Assembly: GCA_016931035.1 (NCBI GenBank)
Contig: JAFGFN010000053.1
Location: 1 to 54,625 of the forward strand
DNA from: Candidatus Sumerlaeota bacterium
Lineage (GTDB): Bacteria; Sumerlaeota; Sumerlaeia; UBA8349
Direction of reading: 5' to 3'
Length of the DNA: 54,625 bases
In this document: in pieces, positions 42,265 to 50,856 of the stretch
How the letters are laid out: every line of letters starts with the position of its first letter
How positions within the stretch are numbered: the stretch's first letter is position 1
Translations under genes and position numbers: made by a program
The notes under the pieces: model-generated
Told to the model about the DNA's origin: nothing
What the model saw: only the letters and a program-made list of their open reading frames with translations
Databases searched by the model: none

Positions 42265-43407
42265 ATGATCTACGCAATCTACACCCTGATCCAGAGTTGG
42301 TCCCGCGCTCTCGCCGACGACACGGTTCTCCGAGTGCTCAGCTACATCACGGTCCGTTCGGCGTGCGCGCTGTTCGTTTCGTTCCTCGTCAGTCTTCTCG
42401 TGGGTCCCGCGTGCATCCGCTGGCTCGAACGCCTCAAATTGGGCCAACAGGTGCGGCAATTCAAAACCGCCGACACGCAGCAGTTCAACATTCATCAACA
42501 CAAGGCCGGCACCCCGACCATGGGGGGGCTTCTCATCATCGTGGCCACCCTCGTGTCCGTTCTGCTTTTTTGCCGTCTGACGAATTCCTACGTCTGGGTG
42601 GTGACCGTCGTCATGCTCGCCGGGGGCGCTCTGGGTTTCGCCGACGACTACCTCAAAATTTCGCGCAAGGACCACAAGGGCGTTCTCGCGCGAAAGAAAC
42701 TCGTCGTCCAGATCGTCCTGGGACTCGCCGTCGGTCTCTTTCTCTATCGCAGCGGCGCGCACACGTACTACGCCTACAAGGGAATCCGCGGCGACACGCA
42801 CCTGCTCATCCCCTTTTTCAAGGATCTCTATCCCGCTCTCGGAATCTTCTTCGTCTTCTGGGTCGCTCTGGCGATCACGGCCACCTCCAACGCCGTCAAT
42901 CTGACGGACGGGCTCGATGGCCTGGCGATTGGGACGACGGCGTTCGTCTCGCTCCCGTATCTGGCGATCGCCTATATCGCCAGCCACTTCCGGTTCTCGG
43001 GGTACTTGTACGTGCCGCACGTGCCGCAAACGGGCGAACTCTGCGTGTTCCTCGCCGCCCTGTTGGGCGCTTCGATGGGATTCCTGTGGTTCAACGCCCA
43101 TCCCGCCCAGGTGTTCATGGGCGACACGGGATCGCTCTCCCTGGGCGCCGTTCTGGGGACGATCGCGGTTCTCTGCAAACAGGAACTCCTCCTGGTCCTG
43201 ATCGGCGGGATCTTCGTGGTCGAGGCATTGTCCGTCATGATCCAGGTGGGCAGCTACAAGTGGCGGGGCAAGCGGGTGTTGCTCATGTCGCCCCTGCACA
43301 ATCACTACGTCAAGCTCGGGATGGACGAAGCGAAAATCATCGCCCGATTCCTGATCGTCGCGGCCTTGCTCGCCATCTTCGGCGTCAGCACGCTCAAGCT
43401 GAGGTAA
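42265..43407 (+). CDS. mraY: Phospho-MurNAc-pentapeptide translocase MraY
   Basis: 380-residue integral membrane enzyme that transfers phospho-MurNAc-pentapeptide to undecaprenyl phosphate to give lipid I. Multiple membrane segments run through the chain. Signature regions are QFNIHQHKAGTPTMGGLLI, GFADDYLKISRKDHKGVLARKKL (catalytic Asp pair), ATSNAVNLTDGLDGLAIGT, and VFMGDTGSLSLGAVLG with the late HNHYVKLGMDEAKI. It lies between murF and murD, with only 3 bp to murD. The length is a little above the usual 320-360, from a longer N-terminal segment. Confidence 0.96.
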   Translation: MIYAIYTLIQSWSRALADDTVLRVLSYITVRSACALFVSFLVSLLVGPACIRWLERLKLGQQVRQFKTADTQQFNIHQHKAGTPTMGGLLIIVATLVSVLLFCRLTNSYVWVVTVVMLAGGALGFADDYLKISRKDHKGVLARKKLVVQIVLGLAVGLFLYRSGAHTYYAYKGIRGDTHLLIPFFKDLYPALGIFFVFWVALAITATSNAVNLTDGLDGLAIGTTAFVSLPYLAIAYIASHFRFSGYLYVPHVPQTGELCVFLAALLGASMGFLWFNAHPAQVFMGDTGSLSLGAVLGTIAVLCKQELLLVLIGGIFVVEALSVMIQVGSYKWRGKRVLLMSPLHNHYVKLGMDEAKIIARFLIVAALLAIFGVSTLKLR

Positions 43408-43410
43408 CTC

Positions 43411-44814
43411 TTGAACAACAGCAGCGATCTTCTCGAACACCGCGGTTTCGTCGTCTTCGGCGCGGCCCGAAGCGGCCTGGCCGCCGCGCGCCTCCTCGCC
43501 GGTCTGGGGAAGAAAGTCCTCCTCTACGACGAGGCGCCCGCCGAAAAACTCGCCGACGCCAAGAAACAAGCCGACGCCATCGGAGTCGCGCTTACCGACG
43601 ACTCGGGCGAACTCGGTTTCGGACGGGGCTGGGAAGTCATGATCCTGAGTCCCGGCATCCCCACCTCCCACCCGGTCGTTGCGCTCGCGAGCGAGGCGGG
43701 ATGCGTCGTGCGATCCGAACTCGAACTCGGCTATCTGGCGTGTCGCGCCCCCATCGCCGCGATCACCGGGACGAACGGCAAGACCACGGTCACGCACCTG
43801 CTAACCCATCTCATTGCCCGCGCCGGCAATCCCGTTCTCATGGCGGGCAACGTGGGGCGCGCCCTGTGCGATGCCGTCCTCGATCCGGCGGCGGGTCGCG
43901 CCGACGCCCGCGTCGTCTGCGAAGTCAGCTCGTATCAACTCGAAACCATCGAGCGATTCCGGCCCCGGGTCGCGTGCGTCCTCAACGTCACGCCCGATCA
44001 TCTGGATCGCTACGGCACTTTTCAGAACTACGTCGAGGCGAAAGGGCGCATCACGGAGAACCAGACCGCCGAGGATCACCTGGTCCTCAACGCCGACGAC
44101 GCCTATTGTCTCTCGTTCACCCCGCGCACCCACGCGCGCGTCTGGCGCTTCTCGGTCAGGAGCCCCGTCGTCCCCGGCGCTTTTCTCCGGGACGATGCGC
44201 TCGTCCTATCGCCCGGAGACGACCGACCCGAACTCCCGATCATGACTCGCTCCGAGATCCCCCTTCCCGGACTGCACAACGTCCAGAATGTCCTGGCCGC
44301 GCTGTGCATGGCCGCCGCGATGCGAATCGATCCACGCGGGATGGCCGAAAGCGTGCGGACCTTTCCCCCGGTCCCGCACCGGATCGAGCCGGTGGGCGAG
44401 ATCGACGGGGTGCGCTTCTACAACGATTCGAAGGCGACGAATCTCGACTCGCTCGAGAAGGCGCTCGAAAGTCTCGACGTTCCGATTGTCCTCATCGCGG
44501 GTGGACGCGACAAAGGCGCGCCTTGGACCCGGCTCAACGATCTGGTCGCGCGCCGGGTCAAAGGGCTCGTCTTGATCGGCGAGGCGGCTCCGATCGGCCG
44601 CGAGGCGTGGGGACGCATCGTGCCGCGGGTCGAGGACGCGTCGGACATGTGCGACGCCGTTCGACGCGCACGCGAGATGGCCTCGCCGGGCGACGCGGTT
44701 CTCCTGTCGCCGGCTTGCGCGAGCTTCGACATGTACCGCAATTTCGAAGAGCGAGGAGACCACTTCCGCTCCATCGTCGCCGAGATGAGCGAGGAACGGA
44801 CACCGCATCCGTGA
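43411..44814 (+). CDS. murD: UDP-MurNAc-L-Ala--D-Glu ligase MurD
   Basis: 467-residue Mur ligase that adds D-Glu to UDP-MurNAc-L-Ala. It starts at TTG 43411, six bases after GAGG and 3 bp behind the mraY stop. Motifs: GFVVFGAARSGLAAARLL (N-terminal Rossmann), MILSPGIPTSHP, ITGTNGKTTVTHLL (ATP), EVSSYQLETIERF, LNVTPDHLDRYGTFQNYVEAKGRI, GLHNVQNVLAALCMA, HRIEPVGEIDGVRFYNDSKATN and LLSPACASFDMYRNFEERGDHF. All catalytic landmarks are present. The TTG start may limit its translation. Confidence 0.96.
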   Translation: MNNSSDLLEHRGFVVFGAARSGLAAARLLAGLGKKVLLYDEAPAEKLADAKKQADAIGVALTDDSGELGFGRGWEVMILSPGIPTSHPVVALASEAGCVVRSELELGYLACRAPIAAITGTNGKTTVTHLLTHLIARAGNPVLMAGNVGRALCDAVLDPAAGRADARVVCEVSSYQLETIERFRPRVACVLNVTPDHLDRYGTFQNYVEAKGRITENQTAEDHLVLNADDAYCLSFTPRTHARVWRFSVRSPVVPGAFLRDDALVLSPGDDRPELPIMTRSEIPLPGLHNVQNVLAALCMAAAMRIDPRGMAESVRTFPPVPHRIEPVGEIDGVRFYNDSKATNLDSLEKALESLDVPIVLIAGGRDKGAPWTRLNDLVARRVKGLVLIGEAAPIGREAWGRIVPRVEDASDMCDAVRRAREMASPGDAVLLSPACASFDMYRNFEERGDHFRSIVAEMSEERTPHP

Positions 44815-44860
44815 GACCGAGTACGAGGACGAGAAGAGGAATTGATGGGAGAAAAGGATC

Positions 44861-46132
44861 ATGAAGAACGCGCCGACCGCTTTCAACACGCCGTTCCGAA
44901 TCCTGGCGATCACGCTTCTCTTGGCCGCCATCGGGTTGGTCATGGTCTATAGCGCCAGCGCCACCGAAGCCGCGAAGAAACGTCGCCGCGCCATCGCGCG
45001 CACCCAGGGAGTCGAAGCCTTGGCCGACGATCACAGCTACCACGACGCCCGCTTCCTCGCCAAACAGGCGTTCTGGCTCGCCTTCGGCCTCGGAGCGATG
45101 TTTCTCGCCTATCGCACGGACTATCGCGTTCTCAAGGACTGGGGCCCCTACCTCCTCGGGATCAGTTTCTTCCTTCTCCTGCTCGTTTTCGTTCCGGGAA
45201 TACGCAAAGTCATCAACGGACATCATCGCTGGATCGGAATCGGGCCGATGAGCTTTCAGCCGTCGGAGCTGGCGAAGATCGCGCTGATCGTTTACATGGC
45301 CCGGATGCTGACCGATCATCACGACAAGATCCGGAGCCTCCTGCACGGCGTTCTGCCCGCCCTCGGCGTGACTTCGGTGTTCGCGCTGGTCATCATCGTC
45401 GAGCCCGACATCGGCGCCGCGGCCGTCATCACGGCGGTGGTCTTTCTCATGTGGTTCATCGGCGGGATGCGGATTCTTCACTTGGCCGGTCTGGTTCTCG
45501 CCCTGCTTCCCGCCTTTGGCGCCGCGCTGTTCATGTTCCGCGACCGGATCGAACGCCTCACGGCGTTCGTCTTCCCGACCGCCGAGACGGCGATGGGCAA
45601 GGGGTATCAGCTCATGCAATCGCTGATTGCCGTGGGATCGGGAGGCGCGACGGGAGTCGGGATGGGAAACAGTATGCAGAAGTACTTCCTGACCGAGCAA
45701 TTCTCCGATTTCATCTTCGCTATTCTCTGCGAAGAGCTGGGCCTGGTCGGGTCGATTCTGGTCGTGGCTCTCTTCTTCCTTCTCCTCTGGGAAGGCTGGC
45801 GGATCGCGTTGCGCGCGCCCGACTTCTACGGCACGCTTCTGGCCTCGGGCATCACGTTGATGCTTTCGGTGAGCATCGCCTTGAACCTGATGGTCGTGTT
45901 GGGTCTGGCGCCGACCAAAGGTCTCGCCTTGCCGCTGGTCAGCTACGGCGGATCGAATCTCGTCACGACCCTGTTCTCGATCGGCATTCTGATGAACATC
46001 GGCAAGTACGTCGAGCGTCAGCGCGAAATCGTCCCTTCGTTGCGCGCAGGGGGAGGCGAGACAAGGGGCGACCGGGGCCGGCGCGGAATGCTCCGCCGCC
46101 GCAAGACCCGCGCGACGGTGTTCGGGATGTGA
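44861..46132 (+). CDS. ftsW: Septal peptidoglycan polymerase FtsW
   Basis: 423-residue SEDS-family membrane glycosyltransferase that polymerises lipid II at the septum with FtsI. About ten membrane segments. Seen: GLVMVYSASA early, then HHRWIGIGPMSFQPSELAKIALIVYMA, VIIVEPDIGAAAVI, GYQLMQSLIAVGSGGATGVGMGNSMQKYFLTEQFSDFIFAILCEELGLVG and LAPTKGLALPLVSYGGSNLV, the SEDS hallmarks. An insertion of about 30 charged residues after the first membrane segment (KKRRRAIARTQGV...) and a basic C-terminal tail (RRGMLRRRKTRAT) are unusual. It is followed by a repeat element and the minus-strand epimerase instead of murG directly. Confidence 0.96.
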   Translation: MKNAPTAFNTPFRILAITLLLAAIGLVMVYSASATEAAKKRRRAIARTQGVEALADDHSYHDARFLAKQAFWLAFGLGAMFLAYRTDYRVLKDWGPYLLGISFFLLLLVFVPGIRKVINGHHRWIGIGPMSFQPSELAKIALIVYMARMLTDHHDKIRSLLHGVLPALGVTSVFALVIIVEPDIGAAAVITAVVFLMWFIGGMRILHLAGLVLALLPAFGAALFMFRDRIERLTAFVFPTAETAMGKGYQLMQSLIAVGSGGATGVGMGNSMQKYFLTEQFSDFIFAILCEELGLVGSILVVALFFLLLWEGWRIALRAPDFYGTLLASGITLMLSVSIALNLMVVLGLAPTKGLALPLVSYGGSNLVTTLFSIGILMNIGKYVERQREIVPSLRAGGGETRGDRGRRGMLRRRKTRATVFGM

Positions 46133-46175
46133 CACCGAGGTGCGTTCGAAGACAATACTTTGCGAAACCAAAGAA

Positions 46176-46260
46176 GGCTGTAGGCTATAGACTGTAGGCT
46201 GTAGGTGAAGAAACGGAAAGAGGGACCCTCACCCCTGCCCCTCTCCCGGGGGGAGAGGGG
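46176..46260. repeat. Composite repeat: four heptads plus GC-rich hairpin
   Basis: Four 7-bp units (ggctgta, ggctata, gactgta, ggctgta; 46176-46203), a purine linker (gtgaagaaacggaaagaggg), then ccctcacccctg and a perfect 10-bp hairpin cccctctccc / gggagagggg (46238-46247, 46251-46260). It matches the right half of the element at 30892-31044, inverted. It lies between ftsW and the inserted epimerase gene. Confidence 0.75.
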
Positions 46261-46312
46261 TGCGAACCTCCGTCTTTGCGCGAGGTTTTCTCTCCCGGCT
46301 TCTCGTGGGCGT

Positions 46313-47245
46313 TCAATCGCTCGCGTCGCCGATGAGGCTTTCGATGTGGATGCGCAGCCCTTCGCGCAGGGGGGTGGAGGGGATGGCGAGACCCGCGGCG
46401 CGGGCCTGGGTCATGTCGAAGAAGCGGTGGCAGAGAAACGTCTCTTTGTCGGGGTCCTCGGCGTGGAATCGGTCGACGGGGTACTCGGCGATGCGGACTT
46501 TGCATCCGAGGATCTCGCCGATGACGGTGTAGAAGGTGCGGGACTCGATAACGTCGGGTCCGGCGGCGTTGAAAATCCGGTTGTGACATTTCGAGTTGCC
46601 GCAGCAACTGAGGAGCATCCGCGCGAGGTCGGGACAGAACACCGGCTGCTGAAGGAAGTGTCCGCCCCCGACGAGGGTGAGGGCGTCGCCGCGGCGGATG
46701 CGGTCGATGAGATCGGGCACGCGGCCCTCGAGCGGGATGCAGCCGAGCAGCGAACCGGGGCCGTAGGCGTGGGTCGGGCGGACGATGGTCCATTTCATGT
46801 CGCCCGTGTCGCCTTCGATGAGGTTGAGTTCGCACCGGCGTTTGCGCCCGCCGTAGTTCTTGGCGTAGTAGGACTGGGCCGCCTCGACCTGGGGAAACGA
46901 ACGGTGAAACGGGTCGTAGACGGAGTCGGTGGAAACGAAGACGAGGTGGGGCGCGATGTCGCGGAACGTCTCGACGTCCTGAAGGGTGTCCTCGGGTTGG
47001 CGCGCCATGATGTCGAACACGACGTCGAATTGGACCCCGGCGTTGCGAACGAGCTGTCGGAATTCGTCGGGTTTGGCGCGGCGGTCGACGGTGAGGGACG
47101 CGACGCCCTCGGGCAGGGGCTTCCGGCCGCGGGTGAGCGTCCAGACGTGGTCGCCGCGCTCGAGTGCAAGGCGGGCCGTGGTGCCGCTGACGAAACCGCT
47201 GCCTCCAAGGATGAGGATGTTCAGAGGACGGTGGGTCTCGGTCAT
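46313..47245 (-). CDS. NAD-dependent epimerase/dehydratase (extended SDR), inserted in the dcw cluster
   Basis: 310-residue extended short-chain dehydrogenase. The NAD loop is ILGGSGFVSGTTARLALERG (GxxGxxSG type). The active-site region reads VFVSTDSVYD, then YYAKNYGGRKRRCEL, giving a Y-x-x-x-K pair; TIVRPTHAYGPGS and the C-terminal GHFLQQPVFCPDLARML are typical of nucleotide-sugar SDRs. GGAGACAGAGACA precedes the ATG. It is on the opposite strand to all neighbours, splits ftsW from murG, and is flanked by repeats (46176-46260 and about 47304-47340). It is probably a recent insertion with no division role; its sugar substrate is unknown. Confidence 0.88.
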   Translation of the reverse strand: MTETHRPLNILILGGSGFVSGTTARLALERGDHVWTLTRGRKPLPEGVASLTVDRRAKPDEFRQLVRNAGVQFDVVFDIMARQPEDTLQDVETFRDIAPHLVFVSTDSVYDPFHRSFPQVEAAQSYYAKNYGGRKRRCELNLIEGDTGDMKWTIVRPTHAYGPGSLLGCIPLEGRVPDLIDRIRRGDALTLVGGGHFLQQPVFCPDLARMLLSCCGNSKCHNRIFNAAGPDVIESRTFYTVIGEILGCKVRIAEYPVDRFHAEDPDKETFLCHRFFDMTQARAAGLAIPSTPLREGLRIHIESLIGDASD

Positions 47246-47303
47246 TGTCTCTGTCTCCGTTCGGTGTCGTGAATCGTTTGCGACGCAGGTCTCTCAGAAG
47301 AGA

Positions 47304-47340
47304 TTCTCGCGCAAAGGCGCGAAGAACGCAAAGAGGAACG
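47304..47340. repeat. Short gcgcaaag/gcgaagaac-type repeat tract
   Basis: ttctcgcgcaaaggcgcgaagaacgcaaagaggaacg consists of recurring gcaaag and gcgaag words in 8-10 bp periods, a pattern like dispersed low-complexity repeats seen in many genomes. It lies 58 bp upstream of the epimerase start, on the other side of the islet from the heptad/hairpin element. Confidence 0.5.
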
Positions 47341-47467
47341 GAGATGCGGCGCGACGCGTCCGAGAAGAACGAAGGATGTATTGCCAGTCGCCCCGTTCTT
47401 GTAGTAAGAGTGTAGCACCACCGCGCGTGCGTCGCGCCCGATTCGCCGCGCGCGCCAAGGACAGCTC

Positions 47468-48613
47468 GTGGCTGACCGCCCGCCCGACAGTTCTCTCCGG
47501 ATCGCCATCGCCGCGGGCGGCACGGGCGGCCATATCATGCCCGCCCTGGCGTTGGGCGAGGCCTTGGGCAATATCGGCCACTCGGTCCGCATCGACTACA
47601 TTTGCGGCAATCGCCCCGTCGAACTCGATATCTACTCGAAATCGGGCGTCATGCCGCGCGTGTTTCCCGTCGGTTCGATCACCGAGGGGGGCTGGCTGCG
47701 GCGCGCGTGGCAGTACGTCGGTCTCGCCTACACGTTTCTGCGATCGCTCCTGATGATCCGCCGCTACGACGTCGTGGTCGGGATGGGAGGATACACGACG
47801 GGACCCGTTCTCAGCGCCGCCTTGCTCTGTCGGGTGCCGATCGTCATCCACGAGTCGAACACGGTTCTGGGCCGAGTCAACCGGCGCCTGGCCCCGCGCG
47901 CGCGGATTCTGGCCTGCGGCCTGCCCCTGGTCGCAAAGCCCGAGAACGTCGATCCCGCCCGAATCCACGTGGTCGGAACGCCGGTCCGGCTGTTCATCAC
48001 GAAGGGAAGCCGAGCCGAAGCCGCCGAGACGATGTACCTTCAGCCCGACGCGTTCACCCTTTTCGTCTGCGGCGGGAGTCAGGGGGCGCGCGGACTCAAC
48101 GGCCTCATGGCGCGCACCCTGGGTCACCTGTCCGGCATCTGGCCCTCGGACCGGCCCTTTCAGGTCGTTTGGGCCACCGGCGCGAAGAACATCGAGAGCG
48201 TCCGCGAGCAGCTCGAGAACGAACGGCTGCGAGGACAGCTCTTTCTGGCTCCCACCATCGAGCGGATGGACCACGCGTTCGCGATGGCCGACCTGGCGGT
48301 GGGGCGGGCCGGGGGCAGTTGGCTCGCCGAAATCGCGCTGTGCGGCATCCCGTCGATCCTGGTTCCGCTTCCTCACGGTGCGGATCGGCACCAGCACCAC
48401 AACGCAGAAATCCTCGTGCGGCACAAAGCCGCCCTCGGATACGAGCAGGACATAATCGAGCCGCGCGAGCTCGCCCGCCAGATTCTCGAACTGGCGAACG
48501 ATTCCCTTCGTCTCGAGATGATGGCGTCGGCCGCCCGCACCCTGGCCCGACCCGATGCCGCGCGCGACCTGGCGCGGCTGGTCGTCGAGACCGCGACGGC
48601 CCGCAAGGCTTGA
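47468..48613 (+). CDS. murG: UDP-GlcNAc--lipid I GlcNAc transferase MurG
   Basis: 381-residue GT-B enzyme that makes lipid II on the inner face of the membrane. The start is GTG 47468 with AAGGA a few bases upstream. Motifs: IAIAAGGTGGHIMPALAL, VVGMGGYTTGPVLSAALLCRVPIVIHESNTVLGRVNR, VGTPVR, FVCGGSQGARGLNGLM, IERMDHAFAMADLAVGRAGGSWLAEIALCGIPSILVPLPHGADRHQHHNAE. The usual SRAGA is GRAGG here. It stands after the inserted epimerase, and ftsQ starts 1 bp after its stop, so murC, murB and ddl are missing from the usual place. Confidence 0.96.
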   Translation: MADRPPDSSLRIAIAAGGTGGHIMPALALGEALGNIGHSVRIDYICGNRPVELDIYSKSGVMPRVFPVGSITEGGWLRRAWQYVGLAYTFLRSLLMIRRYDVVVGMGGYTTGPVLSAALLCRVPIVIHESNTVLGRVNRRLAPRARILACGLPLVAKPENVDPARIHVVGTPVRLFITKGSRAEAAETMYLQPDAFTLFVCGGSQGARGLNGLMARTLGHLSGIWPSDRPFQVVWATGAKNIESVREQLENERLRGQLFLAPTIERMDHAFAMADLAVGRAGGSWLAEIALCGIPSILVPLPHGADRHQHHNAEILVRHKAALGYEQDIIEPRELARQILELANDSLRLEMMASAARTLARPDAARDLARLVVETATARKA

Positions 48614-48614
48614 G

Positions 48615-49463
48615 ATGGCGAACCCGTTCCGCCGAAAGCCGAAGTACCGTCCTCCCGTTCCGCACGATCGGATCGGCCGGCGAATCGCGCGGTTCTTCGG
48701 GCGTTTCTTCCTCGCCCTCCTGGTTCTTGCGGGCTTGGCGGCCTTGGGATGGCTGGGATGGCTGTTCCACGGCTTTCTGTTCCGGTCGGATTTCTTCGCT
48801 CTCAAGGACATCGAGATCGACGGCGCCGATCCGCGGGTCGAGTACCGGATTCGCAACGCCCTGTGTCGCGAGGCGCTTCACACGGGCAATGTGCTTCGTC
48901 TCGATTCGAAGAAGATCCAAGAGGCCGCCGAGTCGATCTCGAAGGTCAAGAGCGTGCGCGTTCGCAAGCGCTACCCCGGTCGAATCCGGATTTCCGTGGA
49001 GCAGCGCTATGCGGTCGCCCTGGTTTTGAGCGACCCGCTCCTGGCGGTCGACTCCGAGGGCGTGGTGATCGAGGAACTCCTCACGCGCCACTCTCAGGCC
49101 TCGGAATTCCCGTACTTGACCGGGTTCCAGGTTGGGCGGCCGCGCCTAGGCGAACGCTTGAAAAGTGAGAGCTTGACAACGGGTCTGACGTTGATATCAT
49201 ACCTCAGGGACCGGTCTCCGGCCTTGCTCTCCAAGGTTTCCGAGGTTCATTTCGACGAAGAAAAAGGTCTGACGCTCGTCCTCAAGGGAGGCACGGAAGT
49301 CCGTTTCGGTAGAGACGATCCGCTCTCCGCGATGATCCGTTTCGAGACGTTCGCTCAGGAGATGGGTCCTCTCGAGCAGTATCGTTACATCGATCTGAGG
49401 TTCGGCGAGTCGGTCTCGTCGATGCCGAAGCAGAGGCCCGCGCAAGAGGCGGGTCGGCCTTAG
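48615..49463 (+). CDS. ftsQ: Divisome protein FtsQ/DivIB (POTRA)
   Basis: 282 residues with a basic cytoplasmic N-terminus (MANPFRRKPKYRPP), one membrane segment (about 33-53, FLALLVLAGLAALGWLGWLF) and a POTRA domain that opens with FFALKDIEIDGADPRVEYRI and includes VRVRKRYPGRIRISVEQRYAVAL, then the FtsQ beta-domain (LLAVDSEGVVIEELL...FPYLTGF). It begins 1 bp after murG with AAGG upstream, so the two are coupled. FtsQ recruits FtsL/FtsB in the periplasm. A downstream, Gln/Ala-rich tail is likely disordered. Confidence 0.93.
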   Translation: MANPFRRKPKYRPPVPHDRIGRRIARFFGRFFLALLVLAGLAALGWLGWLFHGFLFRSDFFALKDIEIDGADPRVEYRIRNALCREALHTGNVLRLDSKKIQEAAESISKVKSVRVRKRYPGRIRISVEQRYAVALVLSDPLLAVDSEGVVIEELLTRHSQASEFPYLTGFQVGRPRLGERLKSESLTTGLTLISYLRDRSPALLSKVSEVHFDEEKGLTLVLKGGTEVRFGRDDPLSAMIRFETFAQEMGPLEQYRYIDLRFGESVSSMPKQRPAQEAGRP

Positions 49464-49565
49464 AGCATTCAGTTGCGTTCGCGTTCGCATGCGCCGCGCG
49501 GTTTTCGGGGCGGAAAACCCAGAGGCGGCGCCGTTCCCGTTCATCCTGCCCAGGATCGCCCGCTC

Positions 49566-50801
49566 ATGGCGTTTGGCAAGACAAAAAACCACCGCATCAT
49601 CACCGGTCTCGACATCGGGACGACGAAAGTGTGCGCGATCATCGGCCAAGCCGACGACGAGGGGAATCTCTCCGTCCTCGGCATGGGTTCGTGTCCCTCC
49701 AAAGGTCTCCATAACGGCCAGATTACCGAAATCGGCCCGACGGTCGACGCCATTGTCCGGGCGACCGAACAGGCCATGGAAGTGGCCAACGTCCCCATCT
49801 CGGAAATCTACGTCGGCATCGCCGGCGATCATATCCGGAGCCAAAACGCGACGGCGATGGTCGAGATCCGCCATCCCATGCGCGGCATCGACGAGAAGGA
49901 CCGGCGCCGCGCCATCCAGAAAGCCACCGAGGTCTCGCTTCCAGACGACCGCGCCCTGATCCATTCGATCGTCCAGGATTTCCGGGTCAACGGGCGACGC
50001 GGCATCCGCAATCCGGTCGGCCTTTCGGCCTCGAATCTCGAAGTCCATACGCACCTGGTGATGTCGGGCGTCGATCCGATCAACAACATCATCCGATGCA
50101 TCCGGCGCGCGGGTTTCCGCCATCCACACGTCGTTCTGCAGTCGCTCGCTTCGTCGATGAGCGTGATCACTCCCCACGAACGCGAGCTCGGCAGTGTCCT
50201 GATCGACATCGGCGGCGGGACGTGCGACGTGGCCATTTCGGCCGACGGCGCCGTCCAGGCCACCGTCGAGATCCCGGTCGGCGGCGACCGCGTGACGCGC
50301 GACATCGCCGAGGTGCTCAACTGCTCGCTCAGCGACGCCGAGAACGTCAAGAAACGCACCGGTTGCGCGTGGCCCGAGCTGGTCGAACGCGGACGGACCT
50401 TCTCGCTTCCCGTGATGGGCGACTACAAACGAATGCAAACCTTCGAAGAGACGATGCTCGCCGAGATCGTCGAGGCGCGCCTCGAAGACCTGTTCCAGAT
50501 CGTTCGCCGATTCATCGACTCCACGGAATACAAGGACCGGCTCTACGCCGGGGCGATTCTGACCGGCGGCTCGACGCTGCTGCAAGGCATCACCGACGTG
50601 GCCGAGCGGATTCTCGAAATGAAGTGCCGCTGCGGCGCGCCCCACGGACTCAAGGGATTCGCTCCCGTCGTCAGCAGTCCGATCTACGCCACCGGCGTCG
50701 GGTTGATCCTGTACGGCATGGAGCTCGACAAACAAGTCAACGCCCAACGCCGCGGCATGCGGCGATGGATCGATTACCTGGTCGAGATGTTCGTTCAGTA
50801 G
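49566..50801 (+). CDS. ftsA: Actin-like division protein FtsA
   Basis: 411 residues, actin/HSP70-fold ATPase that tethers FtsZ to the membrane. Phosphate-1 loop ITGLDIGTTKVCAIIG; 1C domain with YVGIAGDHIRSQNATAMVEI; phosphate-2 VLIDIGGGTCDVAI; adenosine loop AILTGGSTLLQGI. The C-terminal RRGMRRWIDYLVEMFVQ is the amphipathic membrane-targeting helix. I use ATG 49566 (MAFGKTKN); the open frame runs back to 49473, but those residues are not family-like. It precedes the inserted dUTPase-like gene rather than ftsZ directly. Confidence 0.96.
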   Translation: MAFGKTKNHRIITGLDIGTTKVCAIIGQADDEGNLSVLGMGSCPSKGLHNGQITEIGPTVDAIVRATEQAMEVANVPISEIYVGIAGDHIRSQNATAMVEIRHPMRGIDEKDRRRAIQKATEVSLPDDRALIHSIVQDFRVNGRRGIRNPVGLSASNLEVHTHLVMSGVDPINNIIRCIRRAGFRHPHVVLQSLASSMSVITPHERELGSVLIDIGGGTCDVAISADGAVQATVEIPVGGDRVTRDIAEVLNCSLSDAENVKKRTGCAWPELVERGRTFSLPVMGDYKRMQTFEETMLAEIVEARLEDLFQIVRRFIDSTEYKDRLYAGAILTGGSTLLQGITDVAERILEMKCRCGAPHGLKGFAPVVSSPIYATGVGLILYGMELDKQVNAQRRGMRRWIDYLVEMFVQ

Positions 50802-50856
50802 ATCGTGCTTGACCTATCCGAAAAGAATCCGGAGAATCGCTCCACCGAGGTGGATG

